NCBI GenBank assembly: GCA_963555775.3 | Contig: CAUVWY020000009.1 | Coordinates: 310,001-374,000, forward strand | Reading direction: 5' to 3' | Length of the DNA stretch: 64,000 bases | DNA from: JAJEDW01 sp963555775 | Lineage (GTDB): Bacteria; Acidobacteriota; Terriglobia; 20CM-2-55-15 | Shown: one piece after another, positions 44,862-54,866 of the stretch | Layout: every line of letters starts with the position of its first letter | How positions within the stretch are numbered: the first letter of the stretch is position 1 | Translations under genes and position numbers: made by a program | Notes under the pieces: generated by a model | Databases searched by the model: none | What the model was told of the DNA's origin: nothing | What the model saw: the letters and a program-made list of their open reading frames with translations, nothing else

Positions 44862-45554
44862 GACGCCCTGAATGCAAACGTGCACTTCCACTTAATGGTG
44901 ATCGATGGCGTTCATGCGGCCGGTGACGATGGCCGTCCTCAGTTTCATCAATTGCCCGCGCCTGAGGACCAGGACGTCCCACACCTGAGGGCCCTCGTCA
45001 ACCAGCGCGTTCGATCGTTGCTCGAGCGGAGAGGCCTTGGACGTGAGGCGGAACCTCAACAAGCAGATCCCCTGTCGCAGGACGCTCCCGGTATAGCCGC
45101 TCTGCTGGCCAGTTCCATCGGCCGCAGGATTGCGGTCGGCCGCAATGCCGGCCATACCGTCCTACGCAGGGGAGATCAGATTGACCCAGACAGCATGGAT
45201 GCCTTCCGGAGCCCCCGATGCGCCATGGTCTCTGGCTTTAGTGTGCACGCAAATATCTCGGTTGAGGCTCGTGACAGGATGCGGCTGGAAAGGCTCATGC
45301 GGTATGCGGCCCGTCCGGCCGTCGCCACGGATCGTTTGTCAGAGCTCGCCGATGGCCGACTCCACTACCGTCTAAAACGGCCATGGCGCGACGGAACCAC
45401 CGCTGTCGTCTTCGAGCGTCAGGACTTTATCGCGAAACTGGCGGCTCTTGTCCCGGCGCCACGCGCTCACCTGACGAGGTATCACGGAGTACTTGGCCCT
45501 GCCGCAGCGTGGCGATCCCTGATCGTTCCAAACGAGAATGACAAGTCGCTTTGA
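44862..45554 (+). pseudogene. IS91-family transposase fragment
   Basis: The reading frame gives DALNANVHFHLMVIDGV, then FSVHANISVEARDRMRLERL, RYAARPAVATDRLS, YRLKRPWRDGTTAVVFE and LTRYHGVLGPAAAWRS, the middle and C-terminal parts of a Y2-type (IS91/IS801) transposase. The N-terminal part is absent and the end is cut by the left end of the IS21-family element, whose TGA provides the stop. No functional start is seen. The ~230 bp before it (44633-44861) hold nothing recognisable. Confidence 0.85.
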
Positions 45555-45747
45555 CAACGTAAAAAGGACCCACCCCGATCGAGTAAAAGGGACCCACCCC
45601 CTGGTTAATGGTTTGTAAGCGATTCCGCCGTCGAGGCTGTGGGGAGTGTGGGAGCCGAAGGCTTCCAAGCCACTGTGGGAAGGCGCTGGCTTTGCAGCGG
45701 GTTTCCATGGGGGCGGCACTTTCCACAGCCCGCCGCGCCCGCGGTTT

Positions 45748-46539
45748 TCACGCGGATCCTCCGGCGGACCGGGGTTTGTTCTTCCGTTTGCTAGCGGCGC
45801 CGAGACTGTCGGTAAACCGGATACTTTCCCACTCGAACTGGTGAATGGCGCAGTGATGGGTCAGCCGGTCCAGCAGGGCTGCGGTCAGTGCGGCGTCACC
45901 GAAGACGCTGGTCCACTGTGCAAACGGCTAGTTCGATGTGACGATCAGCGAACCCTTTTCGTAGCGGTCCGAGAAGACCTGAAACAGCAACTGCGCCCCC
46001 TCGGCCGAGAACGGGATATAGCCGACTTCGTCCACGATGAGCAGCTCGAAGCGGGCCAGCTTCGCCAGGTGCCGCTTCAGTTGCCGTTCCTCGCGCGACT
46101 CGATCAAGGTGTTGACCAGCCCGGCGGCCGTGGTGAACCCGACGCGGTAGCCCCTCCGGCAGGCTTCCACACCCAGCGCCGTGGCGGCATGGGTTTTACC
46201 GGTTCCGTGCTTGCCCAACAGGACGACGTTCTCGTGCCGGGTAATGTAGCCGCACTCGGCATAGTCGCGAACCTGGACCGCATCGAGCACTGGCCACTTC
46301 TTCAGGTCCGTGGTCTCCAGGGTCTTGAGCAGTGGGAACCGGGCCTCCCGCAGTCGACGCTGGACCTGATTGGCTTGCCGCTGCTCCAGCTCGCGGCTGG
46401 CCAGAGCCAATAGAAAGCCGGTGTGCCCCTCGCCGGCCTCTTTAGCCTGTCGGGCGTGTTCCCGCCACTCCCGCACCATGGCCGGAAGCCGGAGTTGCCG
46501 CAGTGCGTCGTCGAGAACGATCTCCTGACCCGGACTCAT
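45748..46539 (-). pseudogene. istB: IstB-like helper ATPase with in-frame TAG
   Basis: The frame reads as a DnaA/DnaC-like ATPase: Walker A GKHGTGKTH, Walker B LLIVDEVGY and the VIFTSN-like SLIVTSN sensor. A TAG at 45928-45930 (codon 204), just after SLIVTSN, stops it, yet the same frame continues with PFAQWTSVFGDAALTAALLDRL and ...THHCAI to 45748, giving the normal 263 residues. The lost Leu codon (SNLPFAQW is usual) suggests a point mutation. Its start overlaps the istA stop by four bases. Confidence 0.88.
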
Positions 46540-48059
46540 CGCACACCCCCAGCCAGGAGACGGTCATATTGATCCAGATCGGCCCGGGCGATCGTCAGGT
46601 CGGTGATACCGGGCATCAACCCGGACTCGAGCGGCGCATGGGATCGAGTCGGCGTGTCCTCCCGCATCAGAATGTGCCGCACCGCTTCCAACTCGATACA
46701 GTGGGCATCGAGCGCTTCCTGGATGGCCGAGGACACCCGATCCAGATCCCAGTCCTGGTGGAGTTGCAGGATGCCGATGAACTCCCGCGTGCCCCGGCTG
46801 TACCCGTGCCGTTCCCGCAACCGCTCCAGCGCGGTCTCATATTGGGTCGGCCATTGATCCCGCCACTGCCGGATCGGCCGGGCGCTCTCAAACGAGGCCA
46901 CCTTCCGCCGGATCAACTCCAGGTAGTGCAACGGATCAATCCGCCAGTCGCTATGACCGAACGCGCGGTCATGTTCGGCCACCTTCTTCTGGTCCGCGTA
47001 AAAGCTCACCCGGTCACAGCCGATATGGGCCCAGAGCCGGCGTCCCACATAGGCGGTCGGCACCGAATACCGGTTCCGATCCACCTGGGCGGTCTGATAC
47101 GGGCTGATCCGGACTCCCACCACCTTCGTGTTCTCGAACCGCGTGTCGGGCAGTGCCAGGAGGCGTTCTTGCTCCACCGCGTGCCGCCCCCCGATCGTGC
47201 GATCGTCGGACCGGCCGGCGATCCGGCGCTGGTCGTCAGCCGCGCAGCGTTCCAGCAGTTGCGCGTTCAGATCCTCGAAGTCGGTCACCTCGGGAACCGG
47301 CACCAGGAAGTTCCGGCGTGCAAAGCCGACCAGGCCCTCGACACCGCATTTTTCCTGGCCCCGGGCCGGATTACAGAATCGCGCTTCAAACGTGTAGTGC
47401 GCCCGAAACGCCGTGAACCGGGCCTGCTCGACCCGAGCCTTCCCCTTCAGAATCCGCTTCACGGCCGTCTTCAGGTTGTCGAAAACCAGGGTCGGGAATA
47501 CGCCGCCGTACCAATCGAACGCCCGAATGTGACCGTCCAGGAACATCTCCTGCCGTTCCCATGGATACGCCCGCACGAACGCCTTGCCCGAGTATCGGGA
47601 CCGCATACAGAATAGCTTGACCTGGAGGTCGTGACCCTTCATCCGGACCCAGGCCGTGCCCCAGTCCACTTCGGCTTCACGGGCGTGTTCCGGGTCCAGC
47701 GGCACCACAGCACCGGTCTGGTTCCAGCCCCACCGTGTCTTCCGTTCCCGAACCCAGCGGCGTACCGTCGCCTCGGCTCCGGTAAATTCATGCTCCTCCA
47801 CCAGACGTTGCCACACCCGGTGCGCGGTGTGGCGTTGCTTGACGGGCTGGTCCCGGTCCGCCTGGAGCCAGGCATCTACGATCCCGGCGACCGGGTCCAT
47901 CACCGGACAGGCGGGCTCCTTCTCTCGCCGATACCTGGGCTCCTGTCCGGCCAATACTTTCCGGACCGTCCGTCGCGTGTGCCCGGTCTCCCGGGCGATC
48001 TGTCGAATGCTTTTCTTGTAAACCCGATGTGCAGTTCTGATCAACTCGTACTGATCCAT
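46536..48059 (-). CDS. istA: IS21-family transposase IstA
   Basis: The 507-residue protein has an N-terminal helix-turn-helix (SIRQIARETGHTRRTVRKVL) and an rve/DDE core with the first acidic residues in AEVDWGTAWVRMKG and VFPTLVFDNLKTAVKRI. It cuts and joins DNA together with IstB. It appears intact. ATG 48059 is chosen; a TTG three codons upstream (48068) is also possible. With istB broken by TAG the element may be inactive. Confidence 0.93.
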   Translation of the reverse strand: MDQYELIRTAHRVYKKSIRQIARETGHTRRTVRKVLAGQEPRYRREKEPACPVMDPVAGIVDAWLQADRDQPVKQRHTAHRVWQRLVEEHEFTGAEATVRRWVRERKTRWGWNQTGAVVPLDPEHAREAEVDWGTAWVRMKGHDLQVKLFCMRSRYSGKAFVRAYPWERQEMFLDGHIRAFDWYGGVFPTLVFDNLKTAVKRILKGKARVEQARFTAFRAHYTFEARFCNPARGQEKCGVEGLVGFARRNFLVPVPEVTDFEDLNAQLLERCAADDQRRIAGRSDDRTIGGRHAVEQERLLALPDTRFENTKVVGVRISPYQTAQVDRNRYSVPTAYVGRRLWAHIGCDRVSFYADQKKVAEHDRAFGHSDWRIDPLHYLELIRRKVASFESARPIRQWRDQWPTQYETALERLRERHGYSRGTREFIGILQLHQDWDLDRVSSAIQEALDAHCIELEAVRHILMREDTPTRSHAPLESGLMPGITDLTIARADLDQYDRLLAGGVR

Positions 48060-48187
48060 CCCTATCAATCCTCACCTCCCACTCGCGTGCCTGTTCATCC
48101 AGTTCACGCTTCGGGGGAGGCTATCAGGGGTGGGTCCCTTTTCCTCGATCAGAGCCCCGTTTGGTGGGTCCCTTTTACGTTATCGAA

Positions 48188-48319
48188 ATCAGCGTCGGAT
48201 GCGTTCGAAATGAGCTCGCGAAGGAAAATCTCCTTGTTTGTGTTCAAGGAGTGAATCATCAAGTCAAGCAGCTGCTTTGTTTCTGCTTCGAACTTTCGCG
48301 TTTCACGCGAAATTGCCAT
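48188..48319 (-). pseudogene. htpG: HtpG (Hsp90) N-terminal fragment cut by the IS21 element
   Basis: From ATG 48319 the frame reads ETRKFEAETKQLLDLMIHSL and NKEIFLRELISNASDA, the unmistakable HtpG N-terminus. After about 43 codons it runs into the insertion sequence end. The rest of htpG is not on the other side of the element or elsewhere in the window, so the insertion was followed by deletion or rearrangement. Confidence 0.9.
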
Positions 48320-48553
48320 GGCAGGTGTAGCGGGAGCCCGTCCTAGAGCGAAAGCGGGCCGGTAACGTGATTATCCTTCTTTTGAATCTATTGACTCCCA
48401 ACCCGGCCGTCAAGTGGCGTTTGGTGCCGCGCCGGAGCCGTCCCGACTGCGTGTACGTAGCTGTAGTTCGCGGCTGGGTGCCAATGTTCTTGAACAGTTG
48501 GCCCGTCGGCCATCCGCACGACAAGGCGTTTGAAGAGGCCGACTGGAACGCTC
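48320..48553. other. Intergenic region, no gene seen
   Basis: 234 bp between the htpG start and the small zinc-ribbon gene, both minus strand. It presumably contained the htpG promoter. Nothing else is recognised. Confidence 0.45.
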
Positions 48554-48784
48554 TTAGCCCTTGGCCATGCCCCATGGCCCTCGCAAGTAGAAAGTATTCT
48601 TGCAACGGTTGCAGACCAAAATGCGCCTAAGGTTGACTTGGAGGATTGACCGCTTGTCGTCGGCATCGAAGCAGTTGGGGCAGGCGTAGTGCGGGGGCTC
48701 GTCCGCCTCGAATTCCTCCTTGAGTTTGTACACAATGGCTTTGCCAGTGGTCTCCACCAGTTGGTAGCGGCTCTTCTCGGACAT
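48554..48784 (-). CDS. Small zinc-ribbon protein, phage/ICE-associated type
   Basis: The 76-residue protein reads SRYQLVETTGKAIVYKLK, then HYACPNCFDADDKRSILQV and LVCNRCKNTFYL, giving one CxxC...CxxC zinc ribbon. Small proteins with the order 'RYxL ... HYxCPNCF ... SILQ ... CxxC' are common in phages and integrative elements, and their role is unknown. ATG 48784 follows in a clean reading frame. Its surroundings (IS21, broken htpG) fit a mobile origin. Confidence 0.72.
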   Translation of the reverse strand: MSEKSRYQLVETTGKAIVYKLKEEFEADEPPHYACPNCFDADDKRSILQVNLRRILVCNRCKNTFYLRGPWGMAKG

Positions 48785-49015
48785 GCTCGGCAGGATAGCA
48801 TATGCAAATTGAAGGTAAATGAAGTAGAAATGCCTACCTGAGGCTGACTACCAAGCTGGCGCGCCGAAGCTTCCGCCTCGCGGGCGCGGCAAGCCTTCCA
48901 CAGGGTGAGGGCTGATGCGATGCGATCATTTGGGCTCGAAACACACCTGGTTTGACTTCGATGAACCAAGGCTAGCTTGGAAGTTCCACTGGATTTACCG
49001 GGGAGGCACGATTTC

Positions 49016-49516
49016 ATGAGCAGACAGACCACATTGATGGGCAATCCGTTCCACTTGCAGGGCAACGCTTTGGCAGCCGGTAGCGCCGCTCCCGAATTCA
49101 CCCTTGTCGCGAACGACCTGAGTTCTGTCAATCTGTCCGACACCAGCGGAGTTCGGATCATCAACGCTGTTCCATCGCTCGACACACCCGTTTGCGACCT
49201 GCAAATGAAGCGGTTCAATGAGGAGTCCGGCAGCCTTGACGGTGTTTCGGTCTACTGCGTCAGCTGCGACTTGCCGTTCGCTCAGAAGCGCTGGTGTGCC
49301 GAGTCCGGTGCGGCGAACGTCACCATACTTTCCGACTACAAGGACGGCAACTTCGGGGCTGCTTGGGGCACGATGATCGACGAGCTGAAGATCGAGTCGC
49401 GCGCCGTGTTTGTGGTCAATGCGCACAACACCGTCGTGTATGCCGAATATGTGCCCGAGATCGCGGATCATCCGGACTACGAAGCCGCCTTGTCGGCGGC
49501 TCGTGGCGCGCTCTAG
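49016..49516 (+). CDS. tpx: Thiol peroxidase (atypical 2-Cys peroxiredoxin)
   Basis: The 166-residue protein has the peroxidatic Cys in VPSLDTPVCDLQ and the resolving Cys in DLPFAQKRWC, plus FTLVANDLSSVNL, all typical of Tpx. It reduces hydroperoxides with thioredoxin in the cytosol or periplasm. ATG 49016 has GGAGG nine bases upstream. Its TAG stop at 49514-49516 is part of the left end of the second 130-bp element, just as for the acyltransferase fusion gene. Confidence 0.96.
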   Translation: MSRQTTLMGNPFHLQGNALAAGSAAPEFTLVANDLSSVNLSDTSGVRIINAVPSLDTPVCDLQMKRFNEESGSLDGVSVYCVSCDLPFAQKRWCAESGAANVTILSDYKDGNFGAAWGTMIDELKIESRAVFVVNAHNTVVYAEYVPEIADHPDYEAALSAARGAL

Positions 49517-49642
49517 CAGCCTGTCGGACTTTCGGCGTAAGTCCTTTGTTTTCAACAACGGCCCTTTTTAGCCCGAAACGGTAAACACAGTCATATGAAT
49601 GACTTAGGTTTTTGATTCGGTGTTAGTCCGACAGGCTGCTAG
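49513..49642. mobile_element. 130-bp MITE-like element, copy 2
   Basis: Same length, 18-bp terminal repeats and, by eye, the same sequence as 17345-17474, in the same orientation and again at a TAG stop. Perfect identity over 130 bp means recent movement or strong conservation. Confidence 0.88.
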
Positions 49643-49879
49643 GTCCAGACGAACTCTAGGCAAGGCTTCCCGCCGCCGCTCTCATTCCGGGAGTCGGCGT
49701 CATCACGTCCTCTCAGGGCCTCTCGCCACAAGTCCCAACCATGGCGGTTGGAAGCCGGCTCGATCGCGCAATGACCTGGGTCGCGCTTGCCTGGGGCCTG
49801 GCGTAACGGACCGGTCGCTCGATGCTCGGCTCGTGAGAAGGCGACGATCTCGCGCCCCCAGGTCCTCCAGCTAATCAAC
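49643..49879. other. Region without recognised gene
   Basis: 237 bp between the MITE copy and the dipeptidase fragment. An open minus-strand frame exists but has no family features. It may be decayed mobile DNA. Confidence 0.4.
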
Positions 49880-50302
49880 CTAAGCGGTCAGGTTGTCCGT
49901 GAAGAACCGGGCCCAGTTGGCACCGAGCACAGCGCGCACTTCCGTCTCGCTGTAACCTCTCTGCGCGAGGATGTCTCCGAGTTGCTGCAGGTCGGCGATG
50001 CTGCGGAGATCAACCGGGGATTGCTCGGTGCCGAAGCCGCCGGCAAGGTCACTGCCAATTCCGACGTGATCGACGTTTCCCAGCAGAGAGCAGATGTGGT
50101 CGATGTGGCGTGCGACGACCTCAAGCGTCGCCCGATTGCGTCCCTCCTCAACACGAGCGTACCCGGGAAGAATCATCCATTCGTCCATCACGACACCGAT
50201 GACGCCTCCTCGTTCGGCGATGCGTCGGATCTGTCCGTCACTGATTTGGCGGTCGTGAGGCACGAGAGCGCGGCAATTCCCATGGCTCACGAAGACCGCG
50301 CC
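49880..50302 (-). pseudogene. Membrane dipeptidase (peptidase M19), C-terminal fragment
   Basis: The frame shows AVFVSHGNCRALVPHDRQIS, RRIAERGGVIGVVMDE, VDHVGIGSDLAGGFGTEQSP and ANWARFF, the second half of a renal-dipeptidase-type enzyme. The N-terminal half is lacking: upstream of about 50302 the frame is only the complement of a DUF1552 fragment. GIGSDLAGGFG has Ala where Asp (SDLDGG) is common. Confidence 0.82.
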
Positions 50303-50560
50303 GCGTGGCTGAACGGCGACGGGACGCTCCTGGATCGCTCTCTCATCTACTACGGCAGCGGAATGGGCAACGGCAACACCCATGACCGCAACGATCCCCC
50401 GGCCGTGGTCGCCAGCGGTGCCAACGGCCGGCTGTAGGGCAATCGCCGCATCGCGGCGGAGAACGGCGTGTCGACCGCCAATCTGCTCCTCGGCATCGCC
50501 GACCTGATGAATGCCGAAGTCGAGGGGATCGGCCGCAGCACGCGCCGCCTCGGGCTATGA
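50303..50560 (+). pseudogene. DUF1552 family C-terminal fragment with in-frame TAG
   Basis: The frame reads GTLLDRSLIYYGSGMGNGN, then AVVASGANGRL, a TAG at 50435-50437, and continues NRRIAAENGVSTANLLLGIA and GIGRSTRRLGL to TGA 50558-50560. That is the end of a DUF1552 secreted protein. The front is missing and the junction with the M19 fragment is at about 50302. Confidence 0.8.
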
Positions 50561-50637
50561 ACACGCCGTCCCGATCTCCTTGACGATATTCTCCGCATGT
50601 GACAGGTTCAAACCGTCAAGTATCGAGGGAGAAGCGC

Positions 50638-50892
50638 ATGAAGAAACGATGGCTCGGACTGGTGCTGGCGGCCGCCCTCGTCGGGCCGGCGGCAACGGCC
50701 CCATCCGAACCCGCGGCGCAAACCCACTGGGAGGCCTACCGAAACTGGGATCGCGCACCCTCGTCGGACCAGCGCCTCGAGGATCCCATATTGATCGGCG
50801 CCATCGACTTGCACGCGCACCACGCGCCCGACGCATACCCGCGGCAGTGGGACGCCTTCCAGGTCGGGGATTTGGCGGCCAAGCGCGGCCAG
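50638..50892 (+). pseudogene. Secreted metal-dependent hydrolase (DUF6282-like), N-terminal fragment
   Basis: ATG 50638 (GGGAG upstream) opens a signal peptide (LVLAAALVGPAATA) and then LIGAIDLHAHHAPDAYPRQW, the metal-binding start of an amidohydrolase-like DUF6282 family. At about residue 85 the sequence changes to a group II intron maturase in another frame, so only the N-terminal third remains. Confidence 0.75.
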
Positions 50893-51250
50893 CGTCCAGA
50901 GCATCTGCCGACGGATCAGCGAGTTGACCGCGGTGCGTTACGGACCCCTGGACTCCGAAGTCGTGGTGGGGCGTCTGAACCGGTTGGTGACCGGATGGGC
51001 GAACTACTTCACTCTGGGCTAGGTCAGTCCCGCTTACGCGGCGGTCGATCGGCACGCCACCCGGCGGTTGCGTCAATGGCTCTGCCGTAAGCACAAGGTG
51101 CGGTTCGGGAACTACGTGCGCTTTCCGGACGCGCGGCTCTGGAACGACTTCGGGCTCACGCGCCTTGCGACGCGCACGGGGAGCTTTCCGTGGGCGAAGG
51201 CATGATCTCGTCCGAGAGCCGGATGCGGGAACTCCGCACGTCCGGTTCGA
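50893..51250 (+). mobile_element. Group II intron remnant: maturase C-terminus and domain V
   Basis: The frame SICRRISELTA, LNRLVTGWANYFTLG, VSPAYAAVDRHATRRLRQWL and FGLTRLATRTGSFPWAKA to TGA 51203-51205 is the maturase X and DNA-binding end of a group II intron protein. It is cut in front and has an in-frame TAG after TLG (51018-51020). Shortly after the stop lies a domain V hairpin (51216-51248): GAGCCGGATGCGGG and CCGCACGTCCGGTTC with GAAC-like tip. Domains I-IV are absent, so it cannot splice. Confidence 0.85.
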
Positions 51251-51399
51251 TGAGCGGTAACTGGAAACGGAGCCATGGCGAGGATTGAGGCACCCCCACT
51301 GCACACGCAGCCGGACAAACGCGACTCCCCGCGCCTACCGCCACCGCGCCAGTCATCGACTCTGCCACACCAAGTGTTTGACACTGTTTACAAAACGAG

Positions 51400-53883
51400 A
51401 TGAGCGGTTTTTGGAATGACTTTCAGGGCGCGATCCGCAGCTTGAAGGCCGCCCCCTTCTTTGCGTTCACTGCCACTCTCACTCTCGCACTTGGAGTCGG
51501 AGTCAACGTATCGATGTTCAGCGTGCTGAACGGAATTCTGCTCAAGCCTTTACCTGTCCGCTTCCCCGAAGAGATCGTGCGTGTAAACGCGTTCCCCGAT
51601 CAACGACCTCTGAGAGTTAGCTACTCCGACTACGTAGCGTTCCGCGACAGGAATGGTACGCTCAGCGGCCTCACGTTCTACGCACCTCAAAGGCTCCGGA
51701 TGGAATCGGACGGATTCGACGCTGTCGCGTTGGATGTAGAGATGGTGAGCGGTAACCACTTCGAAGTTCTTGGTGTTTCAGCCCGAATCGGCAGAACGCT
51801 ACAGGCGATCGACGACAGTGCGAGTCCGGTTGGATCGTTGGTCGTGAGCAACAGGACGTGGCAAAGCCGTTTCGTCTCGGATCCGAACATTGTCGGGCAA
51901 CGCGTGCAGATCAACGGCGCGGCGTTTCAGATCGTTGGTGTCCTGACGGACGATTTTCGGGGCCTGACCTTGCCTTATAACGCAGAGGCATGGGTTACCT
52001 GGAACGGCATCGGCGAGGATGGAACTGCGAGCGCCCAAGGGAATATGGCCGGAAGACTCGATTCCGGTCGAACCCTTTCGGAGGCGCGGGCGGATCTGCG
52101 GCGAATTGCAGTTCAATTGCAATCTGAGCGCCCCGCGGAAGGAGGCTCGCATTCTACAACCTACGCCGTCGATGTCGAAGTAGCCCGGAGAATCCCAACG
52201 TTTCTTGCCCAGGGTTTGGGCGGTGTTCTAGCCTATGGGCTCGCACTCGCCTTTCTTGTCGGCCTCACGCTTCTTGTCGTCTGCACAAACGTCGGCAGCT
52301 TGGTTCTCGGACGCTGGGAAGGGCGCAGGCGGGAGCTCGGAATTCGTGTTGCACTGGGAGCGTCCCGGCTCCGAATCCTCCGGTTCTTGTTGGTCGAAAG
52401 CCTGTCGATAACCGCCCTGGCCTGCGCTGTCGCGATCTTCCTGGCGTGGGGCGCGTCGAGTGTTCTCGCTACGCTCCGGGTTCCGGGCGTGGGAATCCCT
52501 CTGTTTTCGTTCGTAGATCTCGGTTTTGATCGGCGAATCGCCGCGTTCACCGTGCTTGCAGGCCTGGCCGCGACGCTTATCTTCGGACTACTCCCTGCGA
52601 CTGCGATTTCGAAAGATCCGGCGCGAGCCGTCTTTTCCGAGCTGTAGGCAGCCGCTCGGCGGCGTTCGCGCCTTCGCGGCGCCTTCGTCGCTCTGACGTT
52701 TGCCGTCAGCGGCGTTCTCATAACGACAACGGCCACTTTCGCCTATTCAGAATGGCTCCGCGCTTCACCGCAACGCGGCTTTGAAACGGAAAACGTTTAC
52801 ACGGTTTATTTTGACTTGACAGGTCAGCCGACCGCGTCCGCGGAGTCGCGAGTTCCGGTTCGGTCGGTACTCACCCAGTTAAATGCGTCCCCATTAATTA
52901 CGGCAAGTGCCGTTCGGGTGTTCCCGTTGGGTTCGTTTCAGGATACGGCGACCATACGAACAAATGATGACGCCCAGGAGATGGAGGTGTGGGTAATAGA
53001 AGCATCGCCACGCTATCTCGACACACTCGGAATCAGCGTTTTAGCGGGGCGTGACTTCACCTCTACCGACTATGCGGTAGCCATTGTCAATGAGACGCTG
53101 GCCGAGCAATTGTGGCCGGGCGAAAACCCTGTTGGAGAAAGCTTCGAACTGGTGCCGCCGGGAGCGATGCCGCCGGGGATAATCCAGGGGAACCCATTCC
53201 GTTCCTCGTTGCTGAATCGGGGTGGCCGGGTCGATATTGTCGGACTTGCGGCGAACAGCAACTACGCGCTGTTCGACGAACGGCCAACGCCATACTTTTA
53301 TGTGCCTCTGGATCTGGATGGCTTTAGTGGCAGCTATATGCCGGAGATTCTGGCGAAGATACAAGCGGGATCCGCGGACGCGGGCTTATTAGTTCGGCGG
53401 GCGAGCGATGGACTTGTCCCCAATTTGCTTCCGCCAAGTGTAACTCCACTCGAGACATTATTCCGGATTATGAATCTTCCAAGAAGAATCATCACCGTAT
53501 TGAGCGCGGTTCTTGGAGTCATCGCTGTAGTGGTAGCGGGTGCAGGCACGTTCGGCGTGGTCGCTTATCGGTTGGCGCAGCGGAAGTTCGAAATAGGTGT
53601 TTGCATGGCTGTCGGTGCGACTCAGGCGCAGGCGATTTGGCGCGTCTCCAGTCCGACAATGCTCTTGAGCGCAAGTGGCATCTTGGCGGGTTGTTTGGTC
53701 GGTTCCGCTTCACTTGCCGCACTGTCACAGGCCGTTCCCCTTTTGGGGTTGTCCTGGGAAATGGTCGCTCTTGCAAGCGTGTCATGCGTGGCAGCACTTG
53801 CGGTGATCGCGGCTGTCGCGGGTGTCTTTGCGGTCCGGACCGCGATCGGTGCGGATCCGATGCTGCTTCTGAAGACCGATTAG
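51400..53883 (+). pseudogene. Duplicated FtsX/MacB-type permease (ADOP-like), split by TAG
   Basis: Two halves lie in one frame over 828 codons, interrupted by a TAG at 52645-52647. The first (415 residues) has the typical LTLALGVGVNVSMFSVLNGILLKPLP start, MacB periplasmic domain and the GRWEGRRRELGIRVALGASRLRILR loop; the second has FAVSGVLITTTATFAYS, RPTPYFYVPL and FEIGVCMAVGATQAQAIWR. Such duplicated permeases without adjacent ATPase are characteristic of Acidobacteriota. Read-through, or two interacting proteins, cannot be excluded, but no start with a ribosome site follows the TAG. Confidence 0.85.
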
Positions 53884-54105
53884 CACCTGTAACGCTCCCT
53901 TCACTGCCCCACGGAGGGGGCGTGCGACCGTTACCGCACAGGAGGCCATCATCGCCCGTGTTTCGGATGATCGTAAGCGTCCTACGGGCACCGTATTGAT
54001 TGACCGAAACCGGAAGTTGTAGACACGATCGGGTGAAGCGGTGTCAGGCGGCAGGACCGTGGGTGCGTTCCACGGACCCCAATAGACCGTGTAAAATACT
54101 TGCGG
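53884..54105. other. Intergenic region, no gene seen
   Basis: 222 bp between the split permease and the truncated ABC exporter. It may include the exporter promoter; TGTAAAAT near 54089 is a possible -10 region. Confidence 0.4.
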
Positions 54106-54866
54106 ATGTTCCAGCAGCCGGTCCGCGACAACGTTCTATCCCGTTTAACCCTTTTCCTCGCGCGACATAGGACCCGGATGATCTTCGGCACCGCCGCCGT
54201 CATCGCGACGACCGCGCTGGCCGTGGCGCGTCCGCTCGTTGTCCGGCAGGGGATCGACAGCGTGGCCGCTGGAATCACCCGCGAAGTCCTGGTCGAGCTC
54301 GCCTACCTCATCGTGGGGTTGGCCGCCATGGAAGGCGTATTTCGCTTCTCGCAGCGGTGGCTGATGATTGGCGTCTCGCGGCGCTTCGAATACGACCTCC
54401 GGTCCGACGTGTTCGACCACTTGATGCGGCTGCCCCAGGCGTTCTACCACAAGAACTTCACGGGCGACCTGATGTCGCGGGCGACGAACGATCTGTCCAA
54501 CGTTCGCATGCTGCCGGGGCCGGGCCTGATGTACCCGACCGAAACCATCCTGCGGGTCGTGTTCTCGACCTCGGTGATGCTCTGGATCGACTGGAGACTG
54601 ACGCTGGTGGCCCTATTGCCGTTGCCGTTGATCTCGGTCGGCGTCTACCAGTTCGGCCGCCGGATCCACCGGCTGAGCGAACGGTCGCAGCAGAAACTCG
54701 CGGACCTCAGCGCGCGCGTCCAGGAGAGCCTTTCGGGGATTCGCGTCGTGAAGGGCTTCCGACAGGAAGCCTTCGAGATCGCGGAATTCGACGAACGCAA
54801 CCAGGAGTCCAGCGTCAACTATTTCCCCCTCGGTTCGGTAACGTTTTCAAATGAGGCAATGCGCCC
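54106..54866 (+). pseudogene. MsbA-like ABC exporter, truncated after the membrane domain
   Basis: From ATG 54106 the frame gives a type-1 exporter membrane domain: six hydrophobic segments, DVFDHLMRLPQAFYHKNFTGDLMSRATND and the LSERSQQKLADLSARVQESLSGIRVVKGF helix. At about residue 250 the sequence enters a ~102-bp repeat and stops there at 54897. The ATPase half is absent, so it should be inactive. Confidence 0.88.

Larger units (their letters stand above)
45552..48187 (-). mobile_element. IS21-family insertion sequence
   Basis: It carries istA and istB in the usual overlapping order on the minus strand. Ends are related: left TGACAACGTAAAAAGGACCC, right (reversed) CGATAACGTAAAAGGGACCC. Each end also has an inner AAAAGGGACCCACCCC repeat, as is usual for IS21 transposase sites. 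No target duplication is visible; the right flank is htpG and the left flank an IS91 transposase fragment. Confidence 0.9.

Noticed and set aside
46503..47615. Open frame antisense to istA
   Set aside because: Complement of the transposase; no start signal or family match.
49639..49878. Open minus-strand frame after the second 130-bp element
   Set aside because: No domain, no ribosome site; composition is like decayed mobile DNA.
51378..51383. TTGACA as a -35 box for the split permease
   Set aside because: At 17 bp spacing the -10 would fall on the start codon and reads TGAGCG.
45928..52647. Genetic code with TAG read as one amino acid
   Set aside because: The residues expected at the four TAG sites differ, and intact genes (alr, tpx, osmoprotectant permease) end normally in TAG.
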